A DNA stretch of 64,000 nucleotides from an uncultured Gilliamella sp. (GCA_946482005.1 CAMLPV010000006.1:62001-126000), one strand, 5' to 3'. Counted from the stretch's first letter, positions 1 through 10,745 are shown. A program made the numbers and translations. Notes: generated by a model not told the origin, from the letters alone.

Positions 1-216
1 TAACACTTAAGTTATATTGAGAAATATCCAAAGGTTTAGAACTACTTGTCATCTTATATGTTTCTTCATATAAGTATCTATGAAAAGATGTAGTTGTAAT
101 ATCTCTTTAGTTTATACGGTTATTTTTGCTTTAGAGTAGGGCAGAGATTATTGTTAATTAATGATTAAACAATATAATTGCAACTAACGTCATGAATTTT
201 AATAATTATAAAAAAT

Positions 217-1089
217 TTATTTATCTCTTATCTCATTAATAAATGTGAGAACATCTTTGCCTGCTTTTTCTTCATTCCATGACACGCCAATTTTCCATTT
301 TGATCCTTTCCCCATAAGTTTTTTATATTTGATGGTTGATTTAAGATTATCAACTAAACTATTGGGTAGTATCGTTACATTCGAATGTAAATTAGCCATA
401 GATATAATGTTGTAAACATTATTTGTGTAATATACATTTGGATAATTTAACGCATTACTAGAAAGATATTTGGTAATTTTTTGTGACAGATCAAAATGTG
501 AATCATAATCAGGTAGACAAAGTGTATTCTTATCCAAAATTTGCTTAACATCATTAAAATCATGTATCTGAAAATTTTCTTTTTGATTGAATATAAAGAC
601 TAAATGATCTGAGCCTATTTCGGTATACTTTATTTGTTTATTCGTCGGTTTTTCCAAAAAAGCGATATCTAATTCGCCTGATAAAAGCTTCTTTTCCTGC
701 TCTGCTGAAGACAACTCATGTAGCTGAATTTTTATCATTGGATGATGTTCAGTATAATTATTTATTATTTCCGGTAATCTGTTTATACAGGAAAATGTAT
801 AGCCGATATTCAAGACGCCCGTTGTACCATTTTTTATTTTTTTTACAACACAGAATAATCTATCTAACTCATTGGCTAAATTAACCGCATATTTGTAGAT
901 TATTTTACCTTCCTCAGTTAGGTAACAACCCTGATTATCTCTAAGAAATAGTTTAAAACCAAATATTTCCTCAAGAAGTTGAATTTGTTTGGTAAGTGTT
1001 GGTTGGGTTATATTCAGTTTCTCAGCAGCATCGCGAAAACTATCACTTGTCGCTAATACAATAAATGATCTTATTTTCTTTACATACAT
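217..1089 (-). CDS. LysR-family transcriptional regulator
   Basis: N-terminal LysR HTH (FIVLATSDSFRDAAEKLNITQPTLTKQIQLLEEIFGFKLFLRDNQG) and a substrate-binding-like C-terminus; 290 aa. Confidence 0.92.
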   Translation of the reverse strand: MYVKKIRSFIVLATSDSFRDAAEKLNITQPTLTKQIQLLEEIFGFKLFLRDNQGCYLTEEGKIIYKYAVNLANELDRLFCVVKKIKNGTTGVLNIGYTFSCINRLPEIINNYTEHHPMIKIQLHELSSAEQEKKLLSGELDIAFLEKPTNKQIKYTEIGSDHLVFIFNQKENFQIHDFNDVKQILDKNTLCLPDYDSHFDLSQKITKYLSSNALNYPNVYYTNNVYNIISMANLHSNVTILPNSLVDNLKSTIKYKKLMGKGSKWKIGVSWNEEKAGKDVLTFINEIRDK

Positions 1090-1533
1090 AAGGAAATCCT
1101 TTTCGTTAATTATTAACTATTATACTTAATTATTCGATATCTATGACCTATTAAGAAAATTTGTTTTAACCAATAAATCTATTTATTTATTCGGTTATGT
1201 AACTAATTATACCTATCATTACAGTAAGATCTGTTAAATACGAAAATTAATGTCAGGCAAGTTCAAGTTCAAAGAACTATTACCAACGTTAAGACTGTGC
1301 TCTAACTGCGTTAACGAAATATGATTTAGTTTTGGCGTGTCAGCTTGACTAAATGAATTAAATTTTTGCTTGCAATGGACTATTTTGCAGAAGGTTAGGG
1401 ATATCATTTAATTTCAATGGATGATTAACAACCTAAACGCAATGGTGTTTTTTATTATAATTAATACGTTAAAGTAACTTAGTTGCTAGTTTTAAAAGAT
1501 TTAATTGAAAAATTGATGTTTATTGTCGATCCC

Positions 1534-2217
1534 TTATATATCAATTAATAATAGATTTAAGCTTTTCCTTCCTTTTTGGGTTATTGTTAATTCACGTTTA
1601 TTATCTTCTTGTTTAAACCATCCTTGTTGTAGCATTGATTGCAGTAGTAAAGTCCCTAAGGTGCCACCAATATGATCCCGATGTTCAGTAAAATCTATAC
1701 AGCGCTTGCCAACACAAGTTGTGTTAGATGTGTTAAATAATAACGTATGTTCATTAAAAAAGATTTTACCTTTTTCAGTAACCACAAAAAAATTGTCTTG
1801 TATAACAATAAATTCATTATTAATAAATGATTGGGTCAGTGCTACAGACCATGAGCCAGCTAAATGTTTATAACATGTTCTTGCCTCTTTAAATTTTTCT
1901 TTAGTTTTAGAATTAGATAAAAATAAGCAATCATTTGGTGGAATAATGTTAAACGTTGACTCTATAAACGTTGCTGTATCTTGATTTTTTATTTCATAAT
2001 AGCGGTGTTTACCACATGTCCTGTGATGGATAAGTGCAACATCTTCTAATTTTTTTAAATGAAAACGCGTAGCTTGTGGTGATAAATTCAGTCGATTTGC
2101 TAACCATGAGGCTGAAAGCGCTCTACCATTCATTAATTCTGTAATAATCATAACTCTACTGACGTCAGACATAGCATCCGAAAATCGTATTAAATCCTCA
2201 CAATATAATTTACTCAC
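1534..2217 (-). CDS. ArsR-like winged-helix transcriptional regulator
   Basis: wHTH motif SASWLANRLNLSPQATRFHLKKLEDVALIHHRTCGKHRYYEI; divergent from an MFS transporter. Confidence 0.8.
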   Translation of the reverse strand: MSKLYCEDLIRFSDAMSDVSRVMIITELMNGRALSASWLANRLNLSPQATRFHLKKLEDVALIHHRTCGKHRYYEIKNQDTATFIESTFNIIPPNDCLFLSNSKTKEKFKEARTCYKHLAGSWSVALTQSFINNEFIVIQDNFFVVTEKGKIFFNEHTLLFNTSNTTCVGKRCIDFTEHRDHIGGTLGTLLLQSMLQQGWFKQEDNKRELTITQKGRKSLNLLLIDI

Positions 2218-2527
2218 TTTTTAGAATCTCCAAAAAAGTCAATGGCATTTTTAGTTATTATTCAATTGGCAACCAACTAAGCAAAGCATATTAATATAAG
2301 CTTTTTTGCTAATTTGTTTAAATTTCTTTTTAAACATAATTTCTAAAAAGTAAATAAACTAATTGGATATTTTCACCAACACAAAAAGAAAGTACATGAA
2401 ACTCTATGAAATAAAATATTTCATTTTTGCAACTTCTATTCTAATGGTTGGTTACTTTTGCATTCACTTTTTTCTGTAGGTAGTCAGTTAAAATAAAAGC
2501 GAAATTTTAGTAAGGTGAGACCTTTAA

Positions 2528-3892
2528 ATGACTCAAGCAGTTAATAGTACTAAACCAATGTATTCTATTTATATTATATGTTTTTTAGGATTATTCTTAT
2601 CAACATTAGATACTGGGATTATAAACTTAGCGTTAAATTCCTTTTCAATCGATTTTGATGTTTCTTTAGAATATATCGGATTATCAATTACTTTATATTT
2701 ATTATTGCTAATTATTTTTCTCGTTCCTAGCGGTTGGCTTGGTGACTTTTTAGGGCAAAAAATAGCGTTAATACTAGGCTTTTTGCTTTTTGGTCTAACC
2801 TCAATGATTGCTGGATTTTCAGATTCTGCTAATCAGCTTATTTTATCTAGATGTGGACAAGGAATAGGTGCCGCATTATTGCAAGCAAATTGTATGGGAT
2901 TGGCTGGTTTACAATCAAGCAAACAAAAAATAAAATTAAATTCTTTCATAATGTTGGCGATAAGTTTAGGGCCAATTCTTGGACCTTCTTTTGGAGGTAT
3001 TATTTTAAAATTATGGGGGTGGCAATTCTTGTTTCTAATTAATGTTCCCTTGTGTATTGTGGGATCTCTTTTTTGTTTGAGAATAAATAAATCAGTAATC
3101 TTACTAAATGAAGAGACTTTCGATTTAAAAGGAATGATACTATTTTTCATAATGTTAGTCGGTTGTGTTTCTCTCATTTATTCTAATAATATAAACCTAT
3201 CGTCGGTTGAAACAAGCTTCATCGGTTTTTCTTCTTTGATCATATTTTTATTTTTTGGGAAGATTGAATCAAAACACTCCAATCCTTTTTTCCCTGTCAA
3301 ATTATTATCAATTTCGTCAATTAGATACATTTCAATTGGCAGTTTGATTTTTGGACTGACCGCGGGCATTATTTTTTCAGCATCACCTATCATATTTACT
3401 AGAGAGACTAGCTATCCTATTGACGAAATAGGATTAATTTGTACTGCTTCACCCATTGGCGTTATTTTAAGTGTGTTTGTCAAAAAAGTAATAAATCCAA
3501 ATTATAAAAAAATTATACTAATTTATGCTTTACCGCTTATGTTATCTGCTTTTGCCTTGCTTTTCTTGGTTAGTTTTAATATTTCAGTCTTTAATTATGT
3601 TATAGCTGCTATGTGCTACGGATTAGGTGGCGGACTGTTTCAAAGTTCATTAATACAGATAGCAATGGATCAAAAAAAAGATAAACAATCCACGATTGGT
3701 GGCTTGTTAAGACTTTTTCAAAATGGCGGAATGATTATTGGAGCGGCATGCTCTTTAGCGTTGTTAGAAATAGATATTTCTCCATTAGAGTACAATTCTA
3801 ACTATCAAACATTATGGGGTATCACTTTAATCGTACTTACTATCATGTTTGTTTATTCATATGTGTTTTTAGTTAGGATGAAAAATAATTAA
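2528..3892 (+). CDS. MFS transporter (DHA2-like drug efflux permease)
   Basis: Multiple hydrophobic TM segments, N-terminal FLSTLDTGIINLAL motif and GWLGDFLGQK loop typical of MFS. Confidence 0.88.
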   Translation: MTQAVNSTKPMYSIYIICFLGLFLSTLDTGIINLALNSFSIDFDVSLEYIGLSITLYLLLLIIFLVPSGWLGDFLGQKIALILGFLLFGLTSMIAGFSDSANQLILSRCGQGIGAALLQANCMGLAGLQSSKQKIKLNSFIMLAISLGPILGPSFGGIILKLWGWQFLFLINVPLCIVGSLFCLRINKSVILLNEETFDLKGMILFFIMLVGCVSLIYSNNINLSSVETSFIGFSSLIIFLFFGKIESKHSNPFFPVKLLSISSIRYISIGSLIFGLTAGIIFSASPIIFTRETSYPIDEIGLICTASPIGVILSVFVKKVINPNYKKIILIYALPLMLSAFALLFLVSFNISVFNYVIAAMCYGLGGGLFQSSLIQIAMDQKKDKQSTIGGLLRLFQNGGMIIGAACSLALLEIDISPLEYNSNYQTLWGITLIVLTIMFVYSYVFLVRMKNN

Positions 3893-4345
3893 AATCTTAT
3901 TAGTTAGCAATTCAATGATGACAGCTGATTCCGTATTAACCATATTTTTCATAAAAATCTTCATAAACAAATAACAGCGCAACCATTCAACCGTAAAAAC
4001 AAAATCCACATAACCAAAAAATATCATTTTGTTTTAATTTATTCTTAAAAAATGAGAGTTAATAATCATCAAAGCTACCAAATACATACAATAAGATGAT
4101 TAGATTGTTTGGTGGCAATAAATTGACGTTTTATTCAGGTTATTTATAAGGAATAATGATCTTTGTCAGGTAAAATAATAAAAAATAGACATAGAACTAC
4201 AAAATTACGCTAATTTAATCAATACAGTTTATATTTGCGTTATAAATAGTTAATTGAAAATATAATTAACATTGATATGATAATTAATCGATTAGCTTAT
4301 ATGTTAGGAAATATTCTTTGAGTTTAAATTTTAAAAGAAGTTTTT

Positions 4346-4698
4346 ATGAGTATCGAGCAAATGCGCCATTATCAAGAAAAATTATCTTTTGAATTAGACT
4401 CAACAGATTTATGCACGTCCATCATAAAGCAAGGAAATATAACCATCATTGATGCTCGAATAAAAAGGGAAATATATCAGGAGCGGTAAATTTATGGCAT
4501 AAAGATATGTTATTTCATACAACCGAGCATTTAGATAAAAATAAAATTTATATTTATTATTGTGACGGTATTGGCTGTAATGCCTCAACTAAAGCTGTGA
4601 TTAAACTTTTAATGCTAGGATTTAAAGTAAAAGATCTAATAGGCGGTCTTGATTGGTGTAAACGAGATGGTTATACAACAGAAGGGGACGAATCTTAA
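4346..4698 (+). pseudogene. Rhodanese-like domain protein, frameshifted
   Basis: ATG at 4346 opens MSIEQMRHYQEKLSFELDSTDLCTSIIKQGNITIIDARIKRE..., which stops early; another frame continues with GNISGAVNLWHKDMLFHTTEHLDKNKIYIYYCDGIGCNASTKAVIKLLMLGFKVKDLIGGLDWCKRDGY (rhodanese active-site-like loop CDGIGCNAS). Confidence 0.75.
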
Positions 4699-4924
4699 AG
4701 CGGTCTTGAAATCAATTGTGGCTGTTAAATGTAAATTTACACAGTGGATATAATTATAGCAAAATATCTAAATTTTATTATTGTTGAAGCAAAAATTGTG
4801 GGGTGAACTGTTGCTATTATGGTAAGAAGTAGTGATTAAGTTACGTTAATGGAACTATCTGAATTTGAGATTAAACTATTCAATCATCTATCATAACCAG
4901 TAGGGGTATTATAAGGGACATAAG

Positions 4925-7900
4925 ATGGCTTTAGAAGCAGGTGGCTATGCTGAAAAATTTGGTAATAGATATGAAGCTAATTGGGTTGCCTACCAATTAC
5001 TTCGTCTACTTGAAGAAAAGATCACATGGATTGTCGTCGAACCTATTGGGGATGATGAAGTTGGTGTTGATGTAATAATTGGTATCGATCAAGATTATAC
5101 AGAGCATCATCAATGTAAAGTTGGTGTAGGTAATAATGAGCATTGGACATTATCTCAACTCAATGAATCCAAAATTTTTCGCAATGCTTTACGTCAAATT
5201 GAACGTGGAGTTACCGAGTTTCATCTTGTATCACCCTTACCCAGTAAAAAAATGAGTGATCTCAGCGATAGTGCACTTAATAGCAACATGAACCCTAATG
5301 ATTTTATGGAAAACCAAATTAAGGTTAGCCAAGAACGCGATAAAGATTTTACTGCTATTTGTAATTATTTGGGATTAAATATTACTGACCAATCAGATAT
5401 AAAAAGAGCCATTTACTTTCTTCAAAAATTCAAAGTTACCCCCTATATTATTAATCGTTATACCCAAAGTGAGCTTGAAGATAAGGCTTCTGCATTATTT
5501 TCAGATGAGCCAGTAAAACTATTAAGTTTTCTTAAAAATTATCCAGTAGAGTTTAATAAACTAAGGAAGAAAATAACATTATCTGAGTTATTGACCGATT
5601 TAAAAACAAGTGGTTTTGAACAAAGAATTGTACCAGATGACCACAGAATATCGACTGTGCTAGATACGCTTTCCACAGAGTTTGAAGAGTCAATCAAACC
5701 GTTCCTCATTTCCAATACATTAATTCCGCGGAATGAACTAAACGCTATTATTAATTCAATTCAAGATAACGCAGTAACCTTAATTAAAGCCGAGGCAGGA
5801 ACAGGAAAAAGTGCTTTACTTTTGGAGTTGCATAACCATTTAAAAGCCAACAATATAATTTCGGTTCCTATTAGATTAGATAGAAGACATCCTCAAGATA
5901 ATTCAAAAGAATTTGGAAGGTCTCTAGGGTTTCCTTATTCTCCTGTACATAGTTTAATTAAATTTACATCACAACAAAAAGTTGTGTTTATTCTTGATCA
6001 ACTCGATGCCATAAGATGGACTGCATCACATTCAAGTAATGCATTAGATATTTGCAGAGAAATAGTTCGGCAAATTATTAGGTTAAGAAAAGAAGGGAAA
6101 GATATCTGTATTGTTCTAGCATCAAGAGAATTTGACTTAAATGAAGATATTGCCTTATCTAGTTGGCTACAAAGCATTAACGATAATCGTTTAGATATCA
6201 CATTATCTTCTTTAGATGAAGACACAATAACCCTTTTAGTTAAACCATATGAAACTTATTCTTCTTTAGCAAAGGAAAAAAAAGAGATACTTAAAATTCC
6301 TTTATGGTTAGGCATCTACTTATCTATTGCACAACGCACCCAAACAGCTCCTCAATTTAATAATAAATTAGAACTAGTAAGAACGTTCTGGGAAGATAGA
6401 CTAAAACAAATTACCGATTGTAAGGTAACAGAGCAAGAGGCAGCCATTTTTATTGATCATATTGTGACATTGATGATTAATCAATCACAACTATCAATTT
6501 CTGAAAGTGCACTACAAATAGGGACCAAAAAACAGCTAGAGGCACTAATTTCTGTTGGGGTACTCAGTAAACAAAACCAAAGAATCAGCTTTCGGCATCA
6601 AGCTTTATTTGATTATCTAGTGGGCACCAAACTTTTTAAAGCAGGTAGTGAATCACCAGAAAAACTCTTATTTGAAATTGGTCCTTATGAAACACAAACC
6701 TTAGCCAAAAGAGAGCATCTCAAATATGCGCTAAATATACTATTGGATTCAGGGCAAGATCTCTTTTGTAACTGCGTTGAGGCAATCTTATTTAATGATA
6801 ATATTAGATTCCATCTAAAATACTTAGTTTTAAACTCAATTAAAGAAATCAAAGATATTAAAAAACCTGCAAAATCACTCATTGATAAAATCATCGAGTC
6901 CCAAGCGCTTTGTAAAAAGTTTTTAATGATAAGTTGTGACTCAAATAGGGCTATTATTCACTATTTAAGTGAAAATCAGTATATTTCAAAATGGCTACAC
7001 AGTAGCAATGATAGTCTAATTGATCTAGCTATTAGCTTACTCAGATCCATAGCGACAAATGAATCAGAATTAATTATCAAAGAGCTATCTGACTTCGTTG
7101 GTCAATCAGAACTATGGAATCTAAGGGTATATTATGCACTACCTTTGAAAATAAAAGATGATACCGATGATATTTTTGAGCTTCGAAAGAGATTACTTAA
7201 TTTAGGTGGTACGGTATATTTAATTATTTGGAAGTCTCTTAGCAAAACCCATCCATTACGAGTACTATCTTTAATTGAATCAATATTAGAGCAGTATAGA
7301 AACGTTATCTGCGAATCTCCATACTCATCAAGTAAAAAAAACATTGACAAGATAGCTAATTGGTATCGTTGGCGTGATTATGAACTTAAAGATATTAAAC
7401 AATTAGCTACAGCGATTCCCACAGAAACTATTAAGCTTTTGTTAAAATATATAGACCGTGTTTTTAACTCAGAACAAGATAAATACGCTATTCATGAATG
7501 GTTTTATCGATATTGGTATAGCAACTATCAAGATGTAAGTAGTATTCAACATGGGCTATTTACCCTCATTGAGTTGGCAGGCCAACAGCTAAAAGCCGAT
7601 CCAGACATATTGTTAAGCATTATTGCACCTTATATGCAAAAATCAAATGCTGTGATAACACATTTGATTGCAACACTTTTATTAAATTTATCAAATCAAC
7701 ATGCCGATCAGGTCATTAACTGGCTATTGGCTGCTCCTAAAACACGTTTAGCCTGTGGCAATAAGTATATTGAACCTGCTTGGATTTTATCAGGAAAACT
7801 TATCACTAAATTCTCCCCGCATTGTTCAGATGCGTTATTTTGGCAACTGGAGAAAATAATTTATTTTTTCCCACCCTTAATAGATATTGAACAGATAAAG

Positions 7901-9595
7901 AGAGATTTAGAAGCGAGAAGAAAAAACGAATATTATAGTTATTGGGGTGAACCCCAACATTTTTTATTACCGACATTGGATCAGCAGCGCATATCGTGTA
8001 AATCAAAAAATTTAATTCCAGTACTAGAGCGCAAATTTAATTTATATTCTAACTCTGATTTCTATCAGGCGGATAACAGTTTTGGAGGAAATGTCATCTC
8101 GCCCTTACGTGGAAAAAATAAACTCTCTAATAAAGCATGGCGCAACTTAATATTAACACCAGCATCTGCATTTACCCCTCGTAAGTTGACTCAAATAGAT
8201 AATGATACTGCTTCAAGAGCAGATATTAAGCAATTTGCTCGTGATTTGCAGTCAAGTGTAAAAAACGAGCCAATTCGTTTTGCTCAATTAGCGCTTTCAC
8301 TCCCTCAGAACATTCATACAGAATATATTGATGCTTTCTTCTATGGCTTAGCAGAATCTAATGACATACCAGCTAGTGATAATTATAAAGAGCAAAGGGA
8401 AACTTGTCCTACTGAATTAATAGAGCAAGTGATTCTTCATTTTAATAAGGAGGCTTGCGAAGATTCGTTAGCTAGCTTATTAGCAAGCAGAGCTGATAAC
8501 TGGTCTAAGAAGATCATTGATATATTAATAAACCTTGCAAAATATTCAACTAACCCTGAATCAAATCAATTAACTGTTTGGGACACCAAAAAAGGGAAGT
8601 CAACAGATTGTGCAGATGCTAAATCATTGCTTGAAACAACGATTAATAGTATTCGAGGCAAAGCTTATCGAGGCATTTCTGACATTTTTTGGCGTAACCA
8701 GACATTTGCATTGGAAAACCTTGAACTAGTCGATTGTGCAATTAATGATGAGCACCCTTCCGTTAAAATGGCTGCCTTTTTTCTTTTAACACCACTACTT
8801 AATTATCAAAATGATTATGCGCATGAAAAATTTATTGAATTGTGTCATAAAGATTTACGTATGACGTGTGGAAATTATGCTTATCATTTTTTTAATCAAG
8901 GTTTTGAAGGAAAATATCAACAACAATATATAGCTTTAACCCTATCAATGCTAGCGTCAACCAACGATGAAATAAAAAAACAAGCCGCAATACAAATATA
9001 CGCACGTTGGTTTTTTAATGGTTTATTTGAGGAACAACTTAACGCGGTGCTTCAAGGGGATAATATTTTAAAAGAGGGGTGCGTATCTGTTATTAGTCAG
9101 TTGCTTCGTGAGGATAAATATAACGATAAGATAGATAAAATAGAACATGCCTATCAGTTATTAATTAATGATGATGATAAAGAAATAGTAAGGAAACTAG
9201 GAACATGTGTTATGTATAAAAACTATTGGTTAAAACCTAACGTTGATAAATTATTCAGCCTATTTGTCGTGTCAAAGGCGGCTGTGCATTGTTTATCGGA
9301 ACTATTTGAGTCATTGGAAGAATATCCTGGAAATTTATCCAATTTAAGCGATCCTATTTTACAATTAGTAGAAAATATTACGGGTAATTATAATGAAAAT
9401 AATCAACCATCAAGAATAGGTCGTCTAGAATTAAGTCTACTTGCTGTTCTTCAAAGACTTTATGATGAAGCCACAGAGGATATGGATAAAGAGGCTATTA
9501 ATACCTGTTTAGATATATGGGATAAATTACTACAATCTGATATTTATTCAGCTATGGAAGCAATAGATCGATTAGATGGCGGTCTACTTAGTTAA
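4925..9595 (+). CDS. Large NTPase with N-terminal PD-(D/E)XK/Cap4-like nuclease motif; candidate Avs/STAND-type anti-phage protein
   Basis: 1556 aa; N-term E17...GVD49...Q63CK65 nuclease-like motif; Walker A AGTGKS (about aa 291-296) and Walker B VVFILDQLD (about aa 353-361); long helical C-terminal region. Confidence 0.75.
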   Translation: MALEAGGYAEKFGNRYEANWVAYQLLRLLEEKITWIVVEPIGDDEVGVDVIIGIDQDYTEHHQCKVGVGNNEHWTLSQLNESKIFRNALRQIERGVTEFHLVSPLPSKKMSDLSDSALNSNMNPNDFMENQIKVSQERDKDFTAICNYLGLNITDQSDIKRAIYFLQKFKVTPYIINRYTQSELEDKASALFSDEPVKLLSFLKNYPVEFNKLRKKITLSELLTDLKTSGFEQRIVPDDHRISTVLDTLSTEFEESIKPFLISNTLIPRNELNAIINSIQDNAVTLIKAEAGTGKSALLLELHNHLKANNIISVPIRLDRRHPQDNSKEFGRSLGFPYSPVHSLIKFTSQQKVVFILDQLDAIRWTASHSSNALDICREIVRQIIRLRKEGKDICIVLASREFDLNEDIALSSWLQSINDNRLDITLSSLDEDTITLLVKPYETYSSLAKEKKEILKIPLWLGIYLSIAQRTQTAPQFNNKLELVRTFWEDRLKQITDCKVTEQEAAIFIDHIVTLMINQSQLSISESALQIGTKKQLEALISVGVLSKQNQRISFRHQALFDYLVGTKLFKAGSESPEKLLFEIGPYETQTLAKREHLKYALNILLDSGQDLFCNCVEAILFNDNIRFHLKYLVLNSIKEIKDIKKPAKSLIDKIIESQALCKKFLMISCDSNRAIIHYLSENQYISKWLHSSNDSLIDLAISLLRSIATNESELIIKELSDFVGQSELWNLRVYYALPLKIKDDTDDIFELRKRLLNLGGTVYLIIWKSLSKTHPLRVLSLIESILEQYRNVICESPYSSSKKNIDKIANWYRWRDYELKDIKQLATAIPTETIKLLLKYIDRVFNSEQDKYAIHEWFYRYWYSNYQDVSSIQHGLFTLIELAGQQLKADPDILLSIIAPYMQKSNAVITHLIATLLLNLSNQHADQVINWLLAAPKTRLACGNKYIEPAWILSGKLITKFSPHCSDALFWQLEKIIYFFPPLIDIEQIKRDLEARRKNEYYSYWGEPQHFLLPTLDQQRISCKSKNLIPVLERKFNLYSNSDFYQADNSFGGNVISPLRGKNKLSNKAWRNLILTPASAFTPRKLTQIDNDTASRADIKQFARDLQSSVKNEPIRFAQLALSLPQNIHTEYIDAFFYGLAESNDIPASDNYKEQRETCPTELIEQVILHFNKEACEDSLASLLASRADNWSKKIIDILINLAKYSTNPESNQLTVWDTKKGKSTDCADAKSLLETTINSIRGKAYRGISDIFWRNQTFALENLELVDCAINDEHPSVKMAAFFLLTPLLNYQNDYAHEKFIELCHKDLRMTCGNYAYHFFNQGFEGKYQQQYIALTLSMLASTNDEIKKQAAIQIYARWFFNGLFEEQLNAVLQGDNILKEGCVSVISQLLREDKYNDKIDKIEHAYQLLINDDDKEIVRKLGTCVMYKNYWLKPNVDKLFSLFVVSKAAVHCLSELFESLEEYPGNLSNLSDPILQLVENITGNYNENNQPSRIGRLELSLLAVLQRLYDEATEDMDKEAINTCLDIWDKLLQSDIYSAMEAIDRLDGGLLS

Positions 9596-9683
9596 AGGTG
9601 AATCAACTTTACTTATGATTATAGCTTAGACTTCTACTACTCATTTCCTATGTATATTACGAGTGGTACTGGATATTATAAAT

Positions 9684-9759
9684 TGGAGCGGGAAACGAGG
9701 TTCGAACTCGCGACCTCAACCTTGGCAAGGTTGCGCTCTACCAACTGAGCTATTCCCGC
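9684..9759 (-). tRNA. tRNA-Gly(GCC)
   Basis: Reverse complement GCGGGAATAGCTCAGTTGGTAGAGCGCAACCTTGCCAAGGTTGAGGTCGCGAGTTCGAACCTCGTTTCCCGCTCCA folds as a cloverleaf, anticodon GCC, encoded CCA. Confidence 0.97.
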
Positions 9760-9776
9760 ATAAGAAGTGTTTTAAA

Positions 9777-9864
9777 TGGTGCCCGGGGCGAGACTTGAAC
9801 TCGCACGGCCAAAAAGGCCGAGGGATTTTAAATCCCTTGTGTCTACCGATTTCACCACCCGGGC
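9777..9864 (-). tRNA. tRNA-Leu(TAA)
   Basis: Reverse complement GCCCGGGTGGTGAAATCGGTAGACACAAGGGATTTAAAATCCCTCGGCC...GGGCACCA; long variable arm, anticodon TAA. Confidence 0.96.
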
Positions 9865-10083
9865 TCAAAACTTAGTACCGAAAGGTAACTGCGCTTTGGA
9901 TGCTGTGCATTTTACCTATCTTATCATTTCAGTCAATAAAAATTTCAAATTAATCGTTTGATTGCTCAATGTTTGACTGATTAGTTGTTAAATTAGGCTA
10001 TTTTGCCTATTTTTGCAAAATTATTTAGCGAACTTAATTATTAAGGCACTGTATAGATAATTTTGCCATTTTTATAAATATGT

Positions 10084-10638
10084 TTAATCTTCGTCTAATA
10101 AATCACTGTGAGCAACCCAAAGATATTGCAACATAGATAATAAAGTTAATACAGTTGCAATAAATAGGGCTGCTAGCCCTGCATATATAACCAGATCGCA
10201 AGGACGCCAAAGTAACCAAGTTAATGCTGTCATTTGGGCAATAGTTTTAATTTTGCCAATTGATGAGACGGCAACATTATTGCGTTTGCCAATTTCAGCC
10301 ATCCACTCTCTTAATGCAGAGATAATGATTTCTCGAGAAACGATGATGATAGCCGGAATAGAAATCCACCACGCTTGATAATATTGGGTTATGAGTACTA
10401 AGGCGATTGTTACCATTATTTTATCGGCAACAGGATCTAAAAATGCACCAAATTTAGTTGTTTGACCTAATCGGCGGGCAAGATAACCGTCAAAAACATC
10501 AGTAACAGCAGCAATTAAAAATAGCAATGCCGAAAAAAAACCGGACCATTCATGAGGAAATAGATAGAATGCCAACACAAAAAATGGAATCAGTATGACT
10601 CGAAATAACGTTAAGAATGTAGGTAAATTAATTTTCAT
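10084..10638 (-). CDS. pgsA: CDP-diacylglycerol--glycerol-3-phosphate 3-phosphatidyltransferase
   Basis: CDP-alcohol phosphatidyltransferase motif [27 protein letters not shown]. Confidence 0.97.
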   Translation of the reverse strand: MKINLPTFLTLFRVILIPFFVLAFYLFPHEWSGFFSALLFLIAAVTDVFDGYLARRLGQTTKFGAFLDPVADKIMVTIALVLITQYYQAWWISIPAIIIVSREIIISALREWMAEIGKRNNVAVSSIGKIKTIAQMTALTWLLWRPCDLVIYAGLAALFIATVLTLLSMLQYLWVAHSDLLDED

Positions 10639-10745
10639 GTGACATTAGCTCATATTGTTTTATTAATCAAATGGTTAGTGATAATTAAAAAAACAGGGTT
10701 TTCTGCTTGCTTATGTTGCCTGAAAAATGTTAATTTTTCAATGTG

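Noticed and set aside
2833-3177. 114-aa minus-strand ORF (also 3178..3393 - and 2851..3042 +)
   Set aside because: Antisense/out-of-frame to a clear MFS transporter CDS, with no recognisable motif; treated as shadow ORFs.
4475-4490. Partial match (GGAGCGGTAA) to the tRNA-Gly 3' end as a putative att site
   Set aside because: Only about 7-8 bp match, within the rhodanese coding remnant; not distinguishable from chance.
5998-8006. Several 66-75 aa minus-strand ORFs inside the large nuclease-NTPase gene
   Set aside because: Shadow ORFs; the plus strand is one continuous conserved-looking frame.
9663-9961. Two plus-strand ORFs (70 and 61 aa) across the tRNA genes
   Set aside because: They are translations of the antisense of tRNA-Gly and tRNA-Leu (e.g. 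GSNSRPQPWQGCALPTELF), a well-known annotation artefact.
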